In this document: in pieces, positions 10,147 to 22,294 of the stretch
Numbering within the stretch: the first letter of the stretch is position 1
Layout: each line of letters begins with the position of its first letter
Origin: Liriodendron chinense
Taxonomy: Eukaryota > Streptophyta > Magnoliopsida > Magnoliales > Magnoliaceae
Reading direction: 5' to 3'
Length of the DNA stretch: 64,000 nucleotides
Assembly (NCBI GenBank): GCA_003013855.2
Contig: ML058484.1
Span: 4,761,344-4,825,343 of the forward strand
Made by a program: the position numbers and the translations under genes
The notes under the pieces: generated by a model
Databases searched by the model: none
What the model saw: the letters and a program-made list of their open reading frames with translations, nothing else
What the model was told of the DNA's origin: nothing

Positions 10147-10581
10147 GGTGTTACCCCGGGAACAGCTTAGTGGATGTTACCCTAACCGTGTGGGGCCATC
10201 TTGATGTATTTTTTTTATATATTGACGGGTCTATCTATTTTTTCATATCATTTTAGCATGTGATCTAAAACCTTAAGAAGAACCAAATCTAAGGTGGGCC
10301 ATACCACTGGAAACAGGGATGAATAATCATTAAAAACGTTTTGTAGGCCACAAAAGTTTTGGATCAATCTGATATTTATATTTTACATTTATCAAGACCT
10401 TATTGACATTATCAAGAACTTGGATTGCAAATAAACATTACCAAAACCTTACGATGGGCTCTTTGAAATTTTTAATGGTGGAGCACTCAATTACACTGTT
10501 TCTAGTGGCATGGTCCGCTTGAGATTTGGATATAAATATAGGCAGGGGTAACACTTAAGTTGTTCCCAGGGTGTTAGTAAA
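10147..10581. mobile_element. Foldback repeat variant with extended inverted ends
   Basis: The interior (from GTGGGGCCATCTTGATGTA through GTTTTGGATCAATCTG) belongs to the common foldback family. Outside it lies an extra inverted pair. GTTACCCCGGGAACAGCTTA on the left mirrors TAAGTTGTTCCCAGGGTGTTA-type sequence on the right, with two or three mismatches. It sits directly upstream of the SHG1-like leader. Confidence 0.6.
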
Positions 10582-11038
10582 ATTTTGAACAGGCACAACC
10601 CAAAAGCACAGCCTAAAACTATTTAAAATCCGATCTCTAAAGCAACTCAAAGCCCATTGACACCCCCACTTGCTTTTATAGAGAGTTTCACCTCTCATTT
10701 CTTTGCTCCCGTCCAACAAGACTAAATAACATGCCTTTCTAGCTAAATAACATGCCTTTCTAGCTCAGCTTGAAAATCCTTTCGAGCTTGGAAGAATTGC
10801 TCAGCTTGACTCGAACCCAACCTTCAAGCTAAGTTGAGCGAGCTAACTGAACTAGCTCAACTCATGTTCAGCTCTATTGAACGGAAGCTAGGCAGGGCCA
10901 TGTGATGTTTGTAAGAAATCCACTCTCTCCATCCATTTTGCCAGATCATGGGCCAAAAACACGATGTTTGTAAGAAATCCATTCTCTCCATCCATTTTGT
11001 CAGATCATGGGCCAAAAATAAGGCTAATCCAACACTCA
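10582..11038. repeat. Repeat-derived spacer with a 59-bp tandem duplication
   Basis: A unit starting GATGTTTGTAAGAAATCC at 10,904 is repeated at 10,963 with few changes (59-bp period). A 23-bp duplication (AAATAACATGCCTTTCTAGC) lies at about 10,725-10,765. No gene is seen. Confidence 0.7.
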
Positions 11039-11198
11039 AGTGTCTTGCCGGCTAGCCGAGCTAGAAGACACCTAGGTATTACAACAGTATGTCTCAGGTT
11101 TGAAATGCTAAGGAGACACTAACCCTATCATGCGACTAACCGTGTGTGTGCATTGTGTAGCTAACAGGGTGGGTGCACCGTGACAAGGAAAAAAAAAG
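11039..11198 (+). mobile_element. tRNA-derived SINE-like copy with A tail
   Basis: It starts GTGTCTTGCCGGCTAGCC (A-box-like) and contains CAGGTTTGAAATGC (B-box-like). It shares the GGGTGGGTGCA body with the copy at 29,224, and ends in an A run (11,190-11,197). Confidence 0.5.
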
Positions 11199-12202
11199 AG
11201 TGTGCTAGGCAACAGGAAACAATGGGGATTATTTCATTTTGCCACGTCATGGGGATGGCTCCCATTTAGGTAGTTTCATTTGAATTAATTATATTCAGTG
11301 TACACATTCCGCTAACAATATTGCAGTGAGAGTGAGGTGATTTGCCCATGGACGGTGTGAATCTCATGAAAGTTCACTCACATGATGCTTTGTTAGCATT
11401 AGGCACACCCAAATGGCCCATCTACATGCCTTCACATGTACCAAAGTTGAGCACGTGTGCAAGATCCAATCTGTCCATATGATGGATTCAAAAACTCATA
11501 CAACACTCCATAGAAAAAGTACTAAAAAGCATGTTTGTTGCCCAATGGAGCCTAATGTTTGTTTGAGTGTTTAAGTTCCTTGATATACATTGATACACCA
11601 TCCTCTAACCGCTCAGGCTTTTAGGGTGGTTGTTTGACATGATTTCAAAGCAAAGACCTTCCCGGTGATAAATGACACTCATGAAGGTAGGCCCCACGTC
11701 ATGGACCATGCCTTGTAAGGTGGATGGTCCACATTGAAGGTAGGCCCCACACAATGGAGGGTTCGCAATAAAGTAGGGTTAAGGAGCCCATGTGTGTGCA
11801 ATAAAGCTCATGAATATGCCGCAAATGTATTAGCATGGCAGGATAAGTCTAAGATCCAATCCATCTATCAGTACGATGCCACTATATCAATACCCTACCC
11901 CAAGAGTCAGGTTGATCCACCGGTCAGGTGGGCCACTTTTGGAAAACAGGTGCATGGATGTGGAAACTTGGAGTTTTATAACCCATACAATTGTTCAAAT
12001 ATTGGGACCCACATGTGGATTGGAACATATTTCATTTCTGGGAAACATATAGAACACTTGACCAACCTAATGGATGGATTAGATCTCCCACGCATGTGCC
12101 ACACTGGCACATGTGTGGCATGTACACCTGCTTTAGTGCACTCTTATGTACCTTAAAAAGCTCTTCTAACTAAAGGGTACAAATTAGAGGGCCCATAAAA
12201 TA
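11199..12202. other. Intergenic sequence with no recognised gene
   Basis: This stretch contains dispersed short motifs such as GTAGGCCCCAC in two nearby copies (about 11,685 and 11,740). The longest plus-strand open frame (11,734-12,156) has no similarity I recognise and is full of repeat-type sequence. Confidence 0.4.
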
Positions 12203-12798
12203 GGATTGCTAATGGGTCGGGTAGACCCACAGGTTAACTAGCCTGACCTGATTCTAGGCTAGGTTTGGTCCATGTCATGTCAGGTAAGGCGTCGTGCCTG
12301 GGTTAGAAAATGAGCCCATTCTAAATAATAGCATGTGATTGGGTTAAGCCCGACCCACCTAAACCAAAACCCAACCAAAACCGCCCATACAGCCTATGGA
12401 TGGGTGGGGTGGATGACCCAACCTATGACCCATTACAAAATATTTACACAAGTAGGGATCCATGCAGCTCTTAGAGGCTATAGTGCTGACCACTTCTACC
12501 TAGCTAGTGCTGCATATATGGTCCATTTTTTTGTTTAAATTAGAAATTAATGGAATAACATGAAAAATAAAAAACAAAATAGGTCACACTCTTAAACATG
12601 CGTCGTGTTGAGCCCGACCCAATTACAACTAAATGTGTTGGGTCAAGTGCACATGGGTTCGGTAAATTCTAAGTGGGCCTGACGGGCCGCAAGGTATAAG
12701 GTAATGGGTCAGGCTTGGGCCATATTTCTTGGCCCATTTAGAAAATGGGTTGGGTTTGGATTTTCTCCTACCTGACCCGACCCGACCCGACCCATCGC
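12203..12798. mobile_element. Foldback element with GGGTCGGG arms
   Basis: The left arm AATGGGTCGGGTAGACCC mirrors the right arm, where CCCGACCCGACCC is followed by ATCGCC. GACCC/GGGTC motifs recur between them. It is of the style of hAT-type MITEs found in many plants. No target duplication was found. Confidence 0.4.
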
Positions 12799-13065
12799 CT
12801 ACAAAAAAAGTAGACAATCTATTCCATACCCTCCCTTGTTACGAGTATAAAAGAGAGCGATCCACTTGACATTGTGGCATTGGGCTTGGCCCGATTCTCA
12901 GAAATGCATGCATGAGTCGAACCATTTGTAACCCCAGCCCGACTACTTATTAAATGATTCTAGCCCAAAGCAAGCTATCGAGTTCAAGCCCCACCCGTCC
13001 CGGCCTACTAAGTGGGCCTTATTCTCAAAACCATTAGTAATATTAATGGGTGTGGGAATAAAACT

Positions 13066-13567
13066 TAGGGCTGAAAGTTGGGCGGGTTCAACCCGACCTG
13101 TGACCCGACATTGGGTTGGGCTTGGGCAAGAAGTATCGAACCCGATCTTGAGCTTGAGCTATGAAAACATTAACCCGATGAAGTTTGGGTCGGGCTTGGG
13201 TTGAGGTCTCGGGTTGCCCGACCCAACCCGAACCCGATCTATATACAAGTTACTTATACTTTTATTATACTTTAGCGAAGTAAACTTATAATGTTTACTT
13301 ATATTTTAACTGATTTGTTTAGGAAGTTCTTTACATAAATAAGTACATATACAATTAATAAAGCCATAGGTACAAAAAATAAGGCATGTATTGAAACATC
13401 ATAGACTAACGTAATAACGAAATTATTAGCATGTATCAACCCGACTAACCCGATCAACCCAACCGAGCCCGCTTGGGTTGGGCTTGGGTTGAGAATTCCC
13501 AACCCGAGATTGGGTTCGGTTAGGGTTCAGCACCAACCCGCCCCAACCCGTCCGACTTTCAGCCCTA
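13066..13567. mobile_element. MITE with TAGGGCTGAAAG inverted termini
   Basis: TAGGGCTGAAAG (13,066-13,077) and CTTTCAGCCCTA (13,556-13,567) are exact inverted copies. The match continues with GGGCGGGTT/AACCCGTCC. The interior is AACCCGA/TCGGGTT-rich. TAGGG-type ends suggest hAT, but the flanks show no clear 8-bp duplication. It is the last insertion before the BRWD promoter. Confidence 0.6.
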
Positions 13568-13989
13568 GATAGAAGACTTCTATCTGGTAAATTTGTTCGT
13601 GGGTTCCAGTTGAGCTGGGCGTGAGCTTCGCCCAGTCACTCAATGAGACTATGCCAATCTTGATCCTGTGGCCGTGAATCGCGGTCCGAACGCATCTAAC
13701 TAGCCTGCAGGCTGTTCTGAACCGGTACAAACAAATGCTACCGACGGTCTCGCTTCTACGAAATTGGTGGGTTTGAGTATTTTTCTGATGAGATGGGCCT
13801 CGGGCTGAGCCGATTACTAATCAAGTTGTGGGGTCATGGCCCTGGATAAGACGTTCATGGGCTGTCTTACTAAATATTCGGGTCCAGCCCGGCAGGCCAG
13901 GCCCACGGGTCCAGCCCAGCCCAGCCAGCCCATTTGCCAACCTAGTTTGATACTGTTTTAAAGCCCCTCTTTCGACCGAATGCGAAAAA
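13568..13989 (+). promoter_or_regulatory. Proximal upstream region of the BRWD/PHIP-like gene
   Basis: This is about 420 bp between the last MITE and the leader exon. A TTTTAAAG sequence near 13,955 could act as a weak TATA element. No other element is convincing. The transcription start is not determinable from sequence alone. Confidence 0.3.
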
Positions 13990-14413
13990 TTGGAGAAAAG
14001 CCAAGTACCAGAAAGAAAAGTAAAAGACGGAAAAGGGCCTCTCTCTCTCTCTCTCTCTCTCTCTGAGATAATCCCCAAATCCTCGCCGTCGGTCTCCTCG
14101 ACTCGCCGATTCTTTCATCTTCCTCACCTTTCAATCCCTAGCTCTGGCTCTCCTCGTTTCCGCACCTCCATCTCCGAATCAACGGCTGCGATTTAACTGC
14201 TGCTGAAAAAACTCGCCCGTTCTCCTCCAATCTATGAAAAGGATTATTCCTGTTCATTGGACTGAAGAATAAGAAGAAGAAGAAGAAGGAAGAAGCCTGG
14301 GCGGAGAAATTTGTGACCATTCTGCATTTCTGGGGTTAAATCCCAGAAAGGATATTGCGGAATCGTCCGTTGGATCGACTGGGTCAGAGCGAAACGGACG
14401 GCTCCGATCGCAT
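13990..14413 (+). promoter_or_regulatory. 5' leader exon (exon 1) of the BRWD/PHIP-like gene
   Basis: A pyrimidine-rich leader with a CT repeat (14,039-14,066), followed by CTC/TCC-rich sequence, ending at a strong donor CAT|GTAAGTATT (GT at 14,414). It contains one complete uORF of 12 codons (ATG 14,234 to TAA 14,272). Splicing to the acceptor at 22,291-22,292 forms a new ATG across the junction. The 5' boundary is approximate. Confidence 0.6.
14234..14272 (+). promoter_or_regulatory. uORF of 12 codons in the BRWD leader
   Basis: ATG AAA AGG ... GAA GAA TAA lies wholly inside exon 1. It is the only ATG in the leader before the splice junction and could lower translation of the main frame. 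The effect is inferred. Confidence 0.5.
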
Positions 14414-14837
14414 GTAAGTATTCACTTGTCCACTGATTTTTCTGGAATTGATACAGTTGGTTGTTTTTGGTTGATGCCCAATTCATTATTGCATTTGGAT
14501 TAGGTGTAGATTTGGTTGAATTGTGTTTTTGGATAGAAATCTGATTTTTGTGGGGAATTATTTCGGATTAAGATCGGTGTGAATGTGGGTGATATGCGTG
14601 GTAACGTTCGAAATGGTGAATCTTGGATTGGGTTTCGTTTTGGTGGTTGACTGCGATGTTTGTCTCCGGTGTTGAGCAATTTGGGTTAGTTAGCAGTGTT
14701 AGCGTTCATTGATGTGGATCCAATGCTAATTCTTGTGGCGGTATTCAAGATTCAAGACCTTGATTTTATGCTGTTGGATGAACAGCTCTGTTTGTCTTTG
14801 GGTATCTCCTATTCGTCTGACTCTGATTTGTTTCACC

Positions 14838-14839
<2 letters not shown>

Positions 14840-14874
<35 letters not shown>
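14840..14874. repeat. (GA)n microsatellite
   Basis: About 17 uninterrupted GA units in intron 1, immediately before the 29-bp minisatellite. Confidence 0.95.
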
Positions 14875-14878
<4 letters not shown>

Positions 14879-14881
14879 CAT

Positions 14882-14993
14882 ACTGAGAGTTAGGAAATGG
14901 GGAAATTGATGCTGGGAGTTCGGAAATGGGGAAATTGATGCTGGGAGTTCAGAAATGGGGAAATCGATGCTGGGAGTTCAGAAATGGGGAAAT
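14882..14993. repeat. 29-bp minisatellite, about four units
   Basis: Units start at 14,882, 14,911, 14,940 and 14,969 (partial). Each reads GCTGGGAGTTC(A/G)GAAATGG and continues GGAAAT(T/C)GAT, with one to three differences between units. Confidence 0.9.
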
Positions 14994-16189
14994 CATCAGG
15001 AAGGTTGGGTGGGGATGAAATTTGTGTCTGATGTTCTTGCCAAACAAGTTGGGTTCTTCTCTATAGGACAGGGTTTGAAGACATTGGAGGGTCTTGGCCT
15101 CTTGGGAGGAGCAACGGCCATACATAGATAATGCATTCTTATCTTTTGAGTTTTTGCCTTTTTGGTAGGGGAGTAAGCAAACTGGTGCGGGAGCTTAGCC
15201 CATGGAATTTTGATTCAAAGTGTCTGCGTTTGCTCAAGAAGGTTTGATCTTTGTCTATTTGTTTGTTTCCTCAGGATTCAATTGCACTGGTTGAGTCCTA
15301 AAAAGAAAAAAAATGGATTGGTTCCTGTCGATTCTCTGGTGTCGGGAGTTTTTTCATTACCATATTTGAGAGTGTGCTGCAGCTCATTCCGTAGGAAGAA
15401 AAAGACCTTGCATTTGGCATTAATTTGATGGTTGACAAGTAAAGTTTCAAGACTGAGGTTCTAGTAGAATCCTAAGTACGAAGAAGGAATTTATCTGAAC
15501 TTCCATTTGGCAGAGGAAAGAAGTGGAGTGTATAGTGGAAGGGCACTTAATGTTATTCATGGGTTGGTGTTGCTGGCGAGGTTAAATGGCTAGGATGGCG
15601 GAGGGTTAGATTTAGAGGGTTAGTCAAGGATGTTTAAGACAGCCATGTTGATTGAGGGTGATGTTGAGGAGTTAATGTGCAAAGTTTCATCCAATTCGGG
15701 GTCTATAACTACAATGGTTAGATTGGATGACAAATTTGTGTATAATTGGCAATGGGAGGAAGGGTTTAGGACTTTCAGGTGAAGGGTCTAGGTACTGGGT
15801 TAGGGTAGAGTTTCCGACCTCTGATTGGGTAAAAGGGTTGACATGTGATTATTTCCACCAATTTGATTGATTTCATCCGCAATGAGGATGAAGCCAGGAG
15901 GAAGATGTGCTCCTTGTGAGAGGGTTCACGCCATACTATTGTGGATGTCCAACACTGAGGATCCCTGTATTTGCTCAAATATATCTTTTTTCAAAGGCTC
16001 CCTTTGATTGCTCAGATTCTGACCAGTTCAAAATTGATATCGGATGGCATCAAAGCCTGCCTTTCCAACTCTTTAGTTTCGAGAGAAGAATAGGTAGAGT
16101 TGTCTTATGGTTATACACCTGTGATTTTACTTGTCGTAGGGAGGTATAGGACTATTAATATGGGGGTAAGCTTTGCAAGGTGAAGTTAT

Positions 16190-16545
16190 GAGACTTTTGT
16201 AGATGGGAATTTTTGTGGGTATCTTGGTGTATTGCCTCGTGAAATGGCAATTTGTCATACTTTCAATTGACATCATATTGTTGTTGAAAATCCTTCTGAT
16301 TCTTTCTTTCCACACTCCCCACATTAATGTTTAAGAGAGCATCTTCCACAATATTTTCTCTTTAGGGGAAGCCGACCCCTTAGACTCACCATGATAAAGT
16401 CCTTTGAGTTCTCTTGATTAACCCAGGCTATACCAAACATATCCAAGAAGTGGAACCAAATCTCCCTCACAAAATAGTAGGTAAGGAGCAGGTGGTCAAT
16501 GAATTCCTCATCCTCCCAGCACATGAAGTGTTTGTTCAATTAGTA
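16190..16545 (-). mobile_element. L1-type LINE tail fragment in BRWD intron 1
   Basis: The minus strand encodes MNKHFMCWEDEEFIDHLLL, then FVREIWFHFLDMFGIAWV, a decayed zf-RVT segment. A WGVWKERIRRIFNN tail follows in another frame. It is antisense to the host gene. Confidence 0.6.
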
Positions 16546-16867
16546 TGAAGCTTCTAATAATCATTAAAAAGCCTCCATTACCATTTCCAAGAATAACATG
16601 GTTGGAAACCCTTGTTTGATTGACCCAAGCCTCAGGGTAGATAAAATTCTAGGTTCAATATGCTTTTAGGTTAGGTTTGGGCTGAACCTATAGACTTATA
16701 GGCTAGTCCGGGCCTAAATTGCTAGGCCCTCATAGCCTAGCCCAGATGTTACTCCACCTAAATATTTGCCGATCATTGCCATGAGATCAGGAGAAACAAG
16801 ATCCCAAAACTGAGGGTAGACGAATAACAAAACCCACCGTCGACTCTGGCCTACTTTATTTTTGAAG

Positions 16868-16949
16868 TGTTAAATGATTACATGGTGCTAATCTCAAAGT
16901 CCTATAAGAAGCTACAATGAGGAGAAGAAGAAGGATGGAAGACGGAAAC

Positions 16950-16992
<43 letters not shown>

Positions 16993-18979
16993 ATGAGATA
17001 CTTAGGGTGTGTTGAAACCCTAGCCCCTACTCTTATTTATAATAGTGAAAGCTTGAATGGGCTATGGGCCTTATTACATGGACTTAGGCCCAATGGGCCT
17101 TATTCAACTATCAACCTTTCAACACTCTCCCTCAAGTTGGAGCATCCTAATGAGGCTGAGCTTGGAAGTAACATAATCAAACCTAAGAAAGAAGGCCCTA
17201 AGAGAGAAGGAATTTTTTTTTCTAAACCCTACTAAAAAAATAGGATCTTGAGTTTAGTGAGGCACATAAAAGATTTTGTAAAAGTAAAAAAAAAAAAAAA
17301 AAGTAGTGCAGCTGTGGTGATAAGTAGCGCTGGCAGTGATGAGAGGCAAATGAGCGGATGAGAAATGGAAGCGATGAGATTACTAATACCTTCAGGCAAA
17401 TTGGCACTTCTGCAACTGTAGTGATGTAAGCCACTAGAACAACCATTCGGCACAAACCGGTCTAGATCAACTATCCAGCTCAACCAAGATTAGGCCAATT
17501 GCCCAAAACAATCATAAGTTCAAACAAATATCCGAAACAAATAATAATGGGCCAACTGTCTAATAAAAACGAGTCTGGATCAACTATCCATCTCAACCAA
17601 GGCCGAGCCAACTGTCCAACACAATCATAAGTTTGGACAACTATCTGTAACAAATAAGAATGGACCAACTGTCTAATATAACTAATGAGTCTAAGCCAAC
17701 TGCTTTGAGTAAACAAGCCAGTACAATCATAAGTTTGAGCCAAGGCAGAAGACAATCACCCAATCCAAACAAGCTCAAACCAATTGTTCGGTGCAGAAAC
17801 GGGTCCGGGCCCAGCTACCCGCTACATAAATGAATCAGTCTAACTGCCTTGAATAAATACCTGGTCACATCACACATCTTGGCAAGGAGAGCTTGAAATG
17901 AAGAAGTTGCTAAGTTGTCAAGGAAATGGTGGAGAAGGCAAGCACACATCACACAACAAGAGACAATCTAGTAAAAAATACTTCCGATTCGGATGTCCAG
18001 CAATACCTCCAACCATTCAGCAAAAAATAATAAATCTCTCAGAAAAATTCTTCAAAAAAGGAACAAAATAAGAATTTCTAGCAACATCTTCAATTGGACA
18101 GTAGAAAAATTAGCAAGGGCTTCAACTGCATATTAAAGAGGCTTCAAATCCAACATCACATGATGTAAAACCCTAAAAGAAATTCAGCCGCAAGCCACCA
18201 CTTCTCACGAATCACAACGAGTTAGTAAGGAAAATGCCTCATGACTCTCAAAACATAAAAAGAATGAAAAAGAAGAATGAAGGGTGAAGGGGAAAGGGTT
18301 AATAAGAAGTTATTGTTGTGCGGGGAAGGAAAGAAACCACCACTTGTTAAAGAATGAAGGGTGAAGGGTGAAGGGAAAGATTAGAAGAATAAAACTCGTA
18401 TAGTTAAAAGGAAAGAAAAGAAGGGAACCACCGAGGATTAGGAAGGGAAATACAGAAAATACCTAAAAAATCTGCCCTAATAGAAAAAATCAACAAATTC
18501 CGTCCAAAGCAACACGAAAATCTGTTTCAATAGGAAAAATCCAGCAGGCCTTAGCCAAGTTACAAAAAACTTAACTTAAATGGGAAAAATCCAGCAAACC
18601 CCTGCCAAATCAACACAAAAATCTGCTTCAACAAAAAAATTCACCAAAACCCTTGCCAAGGCAACGGAAAATTAGGAAGTCCTCCAGAAAAAAAAAAAAA
18701 TCTTTAACAAAAAAGAATTGAATAATAAGAAAAAAAAAAGTGTAAAGAGAAATTACTAGAAGAAGAAGAAAAGGAAGAAGAAACCCTAGAAGTAAAAAAG
18801 AATAAGAAGAAGAAGAAACCCTAGGAGCACCTAGGCTGTGATTCCATGTTAAACAGCTACATGGTGCCAGTCTTAAGGGCCTATGAGAAGCTATAATGAG
18901 AAGAAGAAGAGGAAGAAGAAGAAAGAAGGAGAAGAAGGATGGAAGAGAGAAACAATGTGTGTTTGTGTGTGTGTGTGTG

Positions 18980-19021
<42 letters not shown>

Positions 19022-19145
19022 TTAAGGTGTGTTGAAACCTTAGCCCCTACTCTTATTTATAATGGTAAAAACATGAATGGGCTATGAGCCTTATTACATG
19101 GACTTGAGCCCAATGGGCTTTATTTAAACTATCAACCTATCAACA
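16868..19145 (-). mobile_element. Non-autonomous LTR retroelement with two LTR copies
   Basis: The related LTRs are 16,868-17,124 (257 bp) and 18,847-19,145 (about 299 bp). Both start TGTTAAA and end ATCAACA on the plus strand, and both contain a GA microsatellite. On the minus strand the right LTR is followed by TGGAATCACAGCC, close to the tRNA-iMet primer site TGGTATCAGAGCC. A purine run (CTTGAGGGAGAG) precedes the left LTR, as a polypurine tract should. The interior has no gag or pol. It has degenerate tandem motifs (17,460-17,760 and 18,470-18,670). Internal-type sequence also continues to the right of the right LTR to about 19,250, so this is part of a tandem LTR array. Confidence 0.6.
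18957..19018. repeat. Compound (GT)n(GA)n microsatellite in an LTR
   Basis: GT units at 18,957-18,980 are followed by GA units at 18,982-19,018. The sister LTR has only the GA part (16,953-16,991), so the GT part is a later change. Confidence 0.9.
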
Positions 19146-19387
19146 CTCCTCCGTCAAGCTGCAACATCCCAATGAGGCACAACTTGGAACAAGGGCTAAC
19201 ATAATTAAACCTAAGAAAGAAAAAAAATTATTCTCTAACATAATCAAACTTAAGAAAGAAATTCTTCTCTAACATCAAGAATGCACTATTTCATGATGAC
19301 CTTTTCACTTTCCCCTAGTCTATTGATATTCTAAAAAGCCCTTTTCAAATTCCAATACATTGTTTCATATTCCCATTAGATATTTTA

Positions 19388-19960
19388 TATCCCCCCCCCC
19401 CCCCCCCCCCCTTAAAGATAAAGGGAATTTATTTAGAAGGCGTTGAGATGGAACCGCAAAGCTTACAATCCTATCTAGGAAAAGCACAAGACTATCTTTC
19501 AAAAGTGAATTAGAAGAAGCCCAATCGGCAACAAAGGATTTCATCCTACTAATTACAAAAGTAACTTCCCTTTTAGAATCAATGAAGCACCACCCATTCC
19601 TCTCTTCCCATATAGCCCAAAAGCTGCTAAAAGAGCCAACCACCACTCTGCCTGAGCTTGCTTTAGAATACAAATCCCATGCTCCACCTCCAAAAGGTTG
19701 TCCACCAATACGGACATGCACTACTTTATCTTGAATGAAGAGAGTATAGAATCCCAAACCTTCTGAGTGAAGGGGCAATGGATGAAGAGGTGGTCCACGA
19801 ACTCCTCACTGATCTCACATAAAGCGCACATGTTTGGAATCACCATCCTTCTCTTCCTTAGATTATCAATAGTCAACACCCTCTTTCTACCAACATTGCA
19901 TCCGAAGGCTGCCACTTTCAGAGGGGAACCATACGCCATAACTTACCCATGGGAGCATGG
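19388..19960 (-). mobile_element. L1-type LINE tail fragment with C-run
   Basis: The minus strand encodes FGCNVGRKRVLTIDNLRKRR, then NMCALCEISEEFVDHLFIHCP, a zf-RVT block. The downstream FWAIWEERNGWCF motif follows in another frame. Both are typical of plant L1 ORF2 C-termini. A 21-base C run (19,391-19,411) marks its 3' side. It is antisense to the BRWD gene. Confidence 0.7.
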
Positions 19961-21074
19961 TCCATGCTCGGGGAAAGAAGCACCAAAGAATAGTCCTTTG
20001 TTTTTTGCTAGAGAGGGTTGTAGGCTTTGAGGTGCCATCTCGCCTCCTTCTTAATAAATTCCTTTTATCTTTTAAAAAAAAAAAAACACACATGGAAACA
20101 TTTCTGTTCCCATGTGTCCATACAATTCTGCAAGCAATACTCTACCAAAAAGTCATATTTTCAATGAAATGCCAACACCTATGCCTTCATTATGCTATAG
20201 TGTATTGAGTCAGTTCATAGGTAATATCTATGCCACCACCATCTGCGAGTGAAATAGGCTTTGCTACCATCAATTTTGCCTTTGCAGGTACCTAATATCC
20301 TAAAAACAGGTGGTGGTTACCTAGGGTAATTTGCCTGAGGGTGCTTTTTAGTTTTTACCTAACCTACCCATGCTGGAACAAATGCTACCACCATTAGCTT
20401 GAGATGAAAATTTGTTAAGAAAGAATAACAAATTGCAATTGAGGGAGATCATCTCCAATCAAAAGTGATTGAGGATGAGATCCCACCTCCATCAACCCAT
20501 CCACTATGTCATTTCCTTCCCTCAAGATATGAATGAAGCACATGCACGCAGGTACACGCACACACATGCACACACAGAAAGAAAAAAAGAAAAAACACTA
20601 ATGATGCCTTTTAGCGATGTCGGTTCAGGACTTCAAGCTACCATAGCAGAAGGACGTCTCACATTCTCAATGACCTCCAGCCAAATTGCAAGAAACTTCC
20701 CCAAATTCCTTGCACGCTAAGGCCTAAGAGATGATCCTGCCACATACACTTTCAGCCATCTCAACCACGCATTTTGACTTGTTTTGAAGGCCTGATTATT
20801 CCACTCCTTACAAGCTGACTTTGTCCCTTCCCTAAGTCGAGCTCTGTGCTGTTGATGATGATCTCCAACAGCATGCCCTCCTGCTCCTACTTCCTTCCCA
20901 AATCTCAACAATATCACAGGAAAAGGTTGCATTCTTATCCCCATGCTCGAACCACTTACGTTGTTGATGCTAAAAATCTCGTCTTATTCCTCAATTTTGA
21001 GAAGTACCTCCTTCAAACAGAGTGTCTTTGCCAACTTTGTTTTGGAAAACAACAACTCTCCTCATTAAGTCTGT

Positions 21075-21300
21075 GAATTATGCTGGTTAGGAGTGGGTGC
21101 AAGTTGTAGGCTCTAAAAGGGCAAGAGGAAGGCCCAGCGTGATGTGAGTGGAGGCAGTAAAAAAAGATTTGATTGATGACCTTTGGATAGCTAAAGTTAT
21201 GGCCAGTAGAATGGTGGAAAAGGATTCGTTTAGCTGGCCCCAATTATTTGGGATAAGGCTTAGATGACGACGATGATGACGAAGAAGAAGAAGAAGTCTA
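21075..21300 (+). mobile_element. RTE LINE 3' end
   Basis: It carries GGCTCTAAAAGGGCAAGAGG, a decayed C-terminal RT region, and the terminal GGGATAAGGCTTAGATGACG with GATGAC/GAAGAA repeats. The copy at 61,400-61,907 shares these blocks. It is sense-oriented in BRWD intron 1. Confidence 0.65.
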
Positions 21301-22294
21301 AACAATGCAAGATGCTAATCCCCTCATGGTCTCTTATCCATAAGCAACTGGATGTTTTCTCATTCCACTACAAGATCTAAAGATTTTTATCTTCATGAAA
21401 GAGGCAATAGACTGGCGGTCCTTTTCCAGGACGAGGTTGTTAATATCCTCAATTCACAACTCCCTCGAAGTTAGATGCGTCAATTACACAATCTCCAAGC
21501 GAGAGCTCTCGGGTCCAAGAAGCCAAACAAAGCAAGGGAAATTTAATAGTGAAAGGTGATAATTTTTTTTAATAACATCAGGGTGTCCCTGCCCCATTTG
21601 TGAAAGGTGATAAATGATTTAAAAAATAGACAACCAGTTCTAGTGAGTTCAAGTAAAACAATCTACGTGTTCATCAATAAACATACTACCTTGATTCACA
21701 TAAACCTATGCCTTGGAGGCGAAGGCCGGCATGAGCATGTGATCAATAACTCCGAGACACATCACAATGTTTTGTGCCAGTGAAACTTAGCACCCGAAGT
21801 TCAAAGGTTCTGTTCTACCAAAGTCTAAACCCATTTCTGGTAAATGGTCAAACCCACTTAATGTCTTCCATAGTTCTCATTGGCCAGTCCCTTTTACAAC
21901 ATATTCCGTCACAACTATCAACCATAACTGACATCAAGGTCTTCTCAATGTTGTGATGATAGGGTTAGATCATTCAGGTTGCTCCAGTACATAATACATC
22001 CAGAATCAATGTTGTAATTTATATACTAAATGGTGAATGTTATTATTGTAAATCCTGCATATGTATTATTACATCATATATACCTGATATTACATAAATC
22101 AACGTATAAATATGCAATATAAATTCAAATTACATTGTATGTGGATTGTCTCAGTTCTTTATACTTTTTTTTCTTTCTATAATTGCTTCTGTGTTTTATT
22201 TTTGTTTAAATCTGCATGCATTAGCTATGGAATTTGTAGAGGACGTGCTCTAGCTTTAGAGTGATCTAATTGCCTGTCCTTGTTCTACTCAGGT

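Larger units (their letters stand above)
14414..22292 (+). other. Intron 1 of the BRWD gene (7.9 kb, within the 5' UTR)
   Basis: Bounded by CAT|GTAAGT and TTCTACTCAG|GT. It holds a GA microsatellite, a 29-bp minisatellite, two L1 LINE tails, a tandem-LTR non-autonomous element (16,868-19,145 and beyond) and an RTE 3' end. The stretches 15,000-16,190, 19,960-21,070 and 21,300-22,292 show no recognisable gene or element, apart from AT-rich DNA at 22,020-22,200. Confidence 0.6.

Noticed and set aside
11734..12156. Plus-strand open frame of 140 codons
   Set aside because: It overlaps a second open frame in another phase and consists of repeat-like GTGGGCC/CCCAC sequence. No family is recognised.
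18470..18670. Coding tandem repeat in the intron 1 LTR element
   Set aside because: The repeats are degenerate (about 60 bp period) with stops in all frames. They look like non-coding filler of a non-autonomous element.
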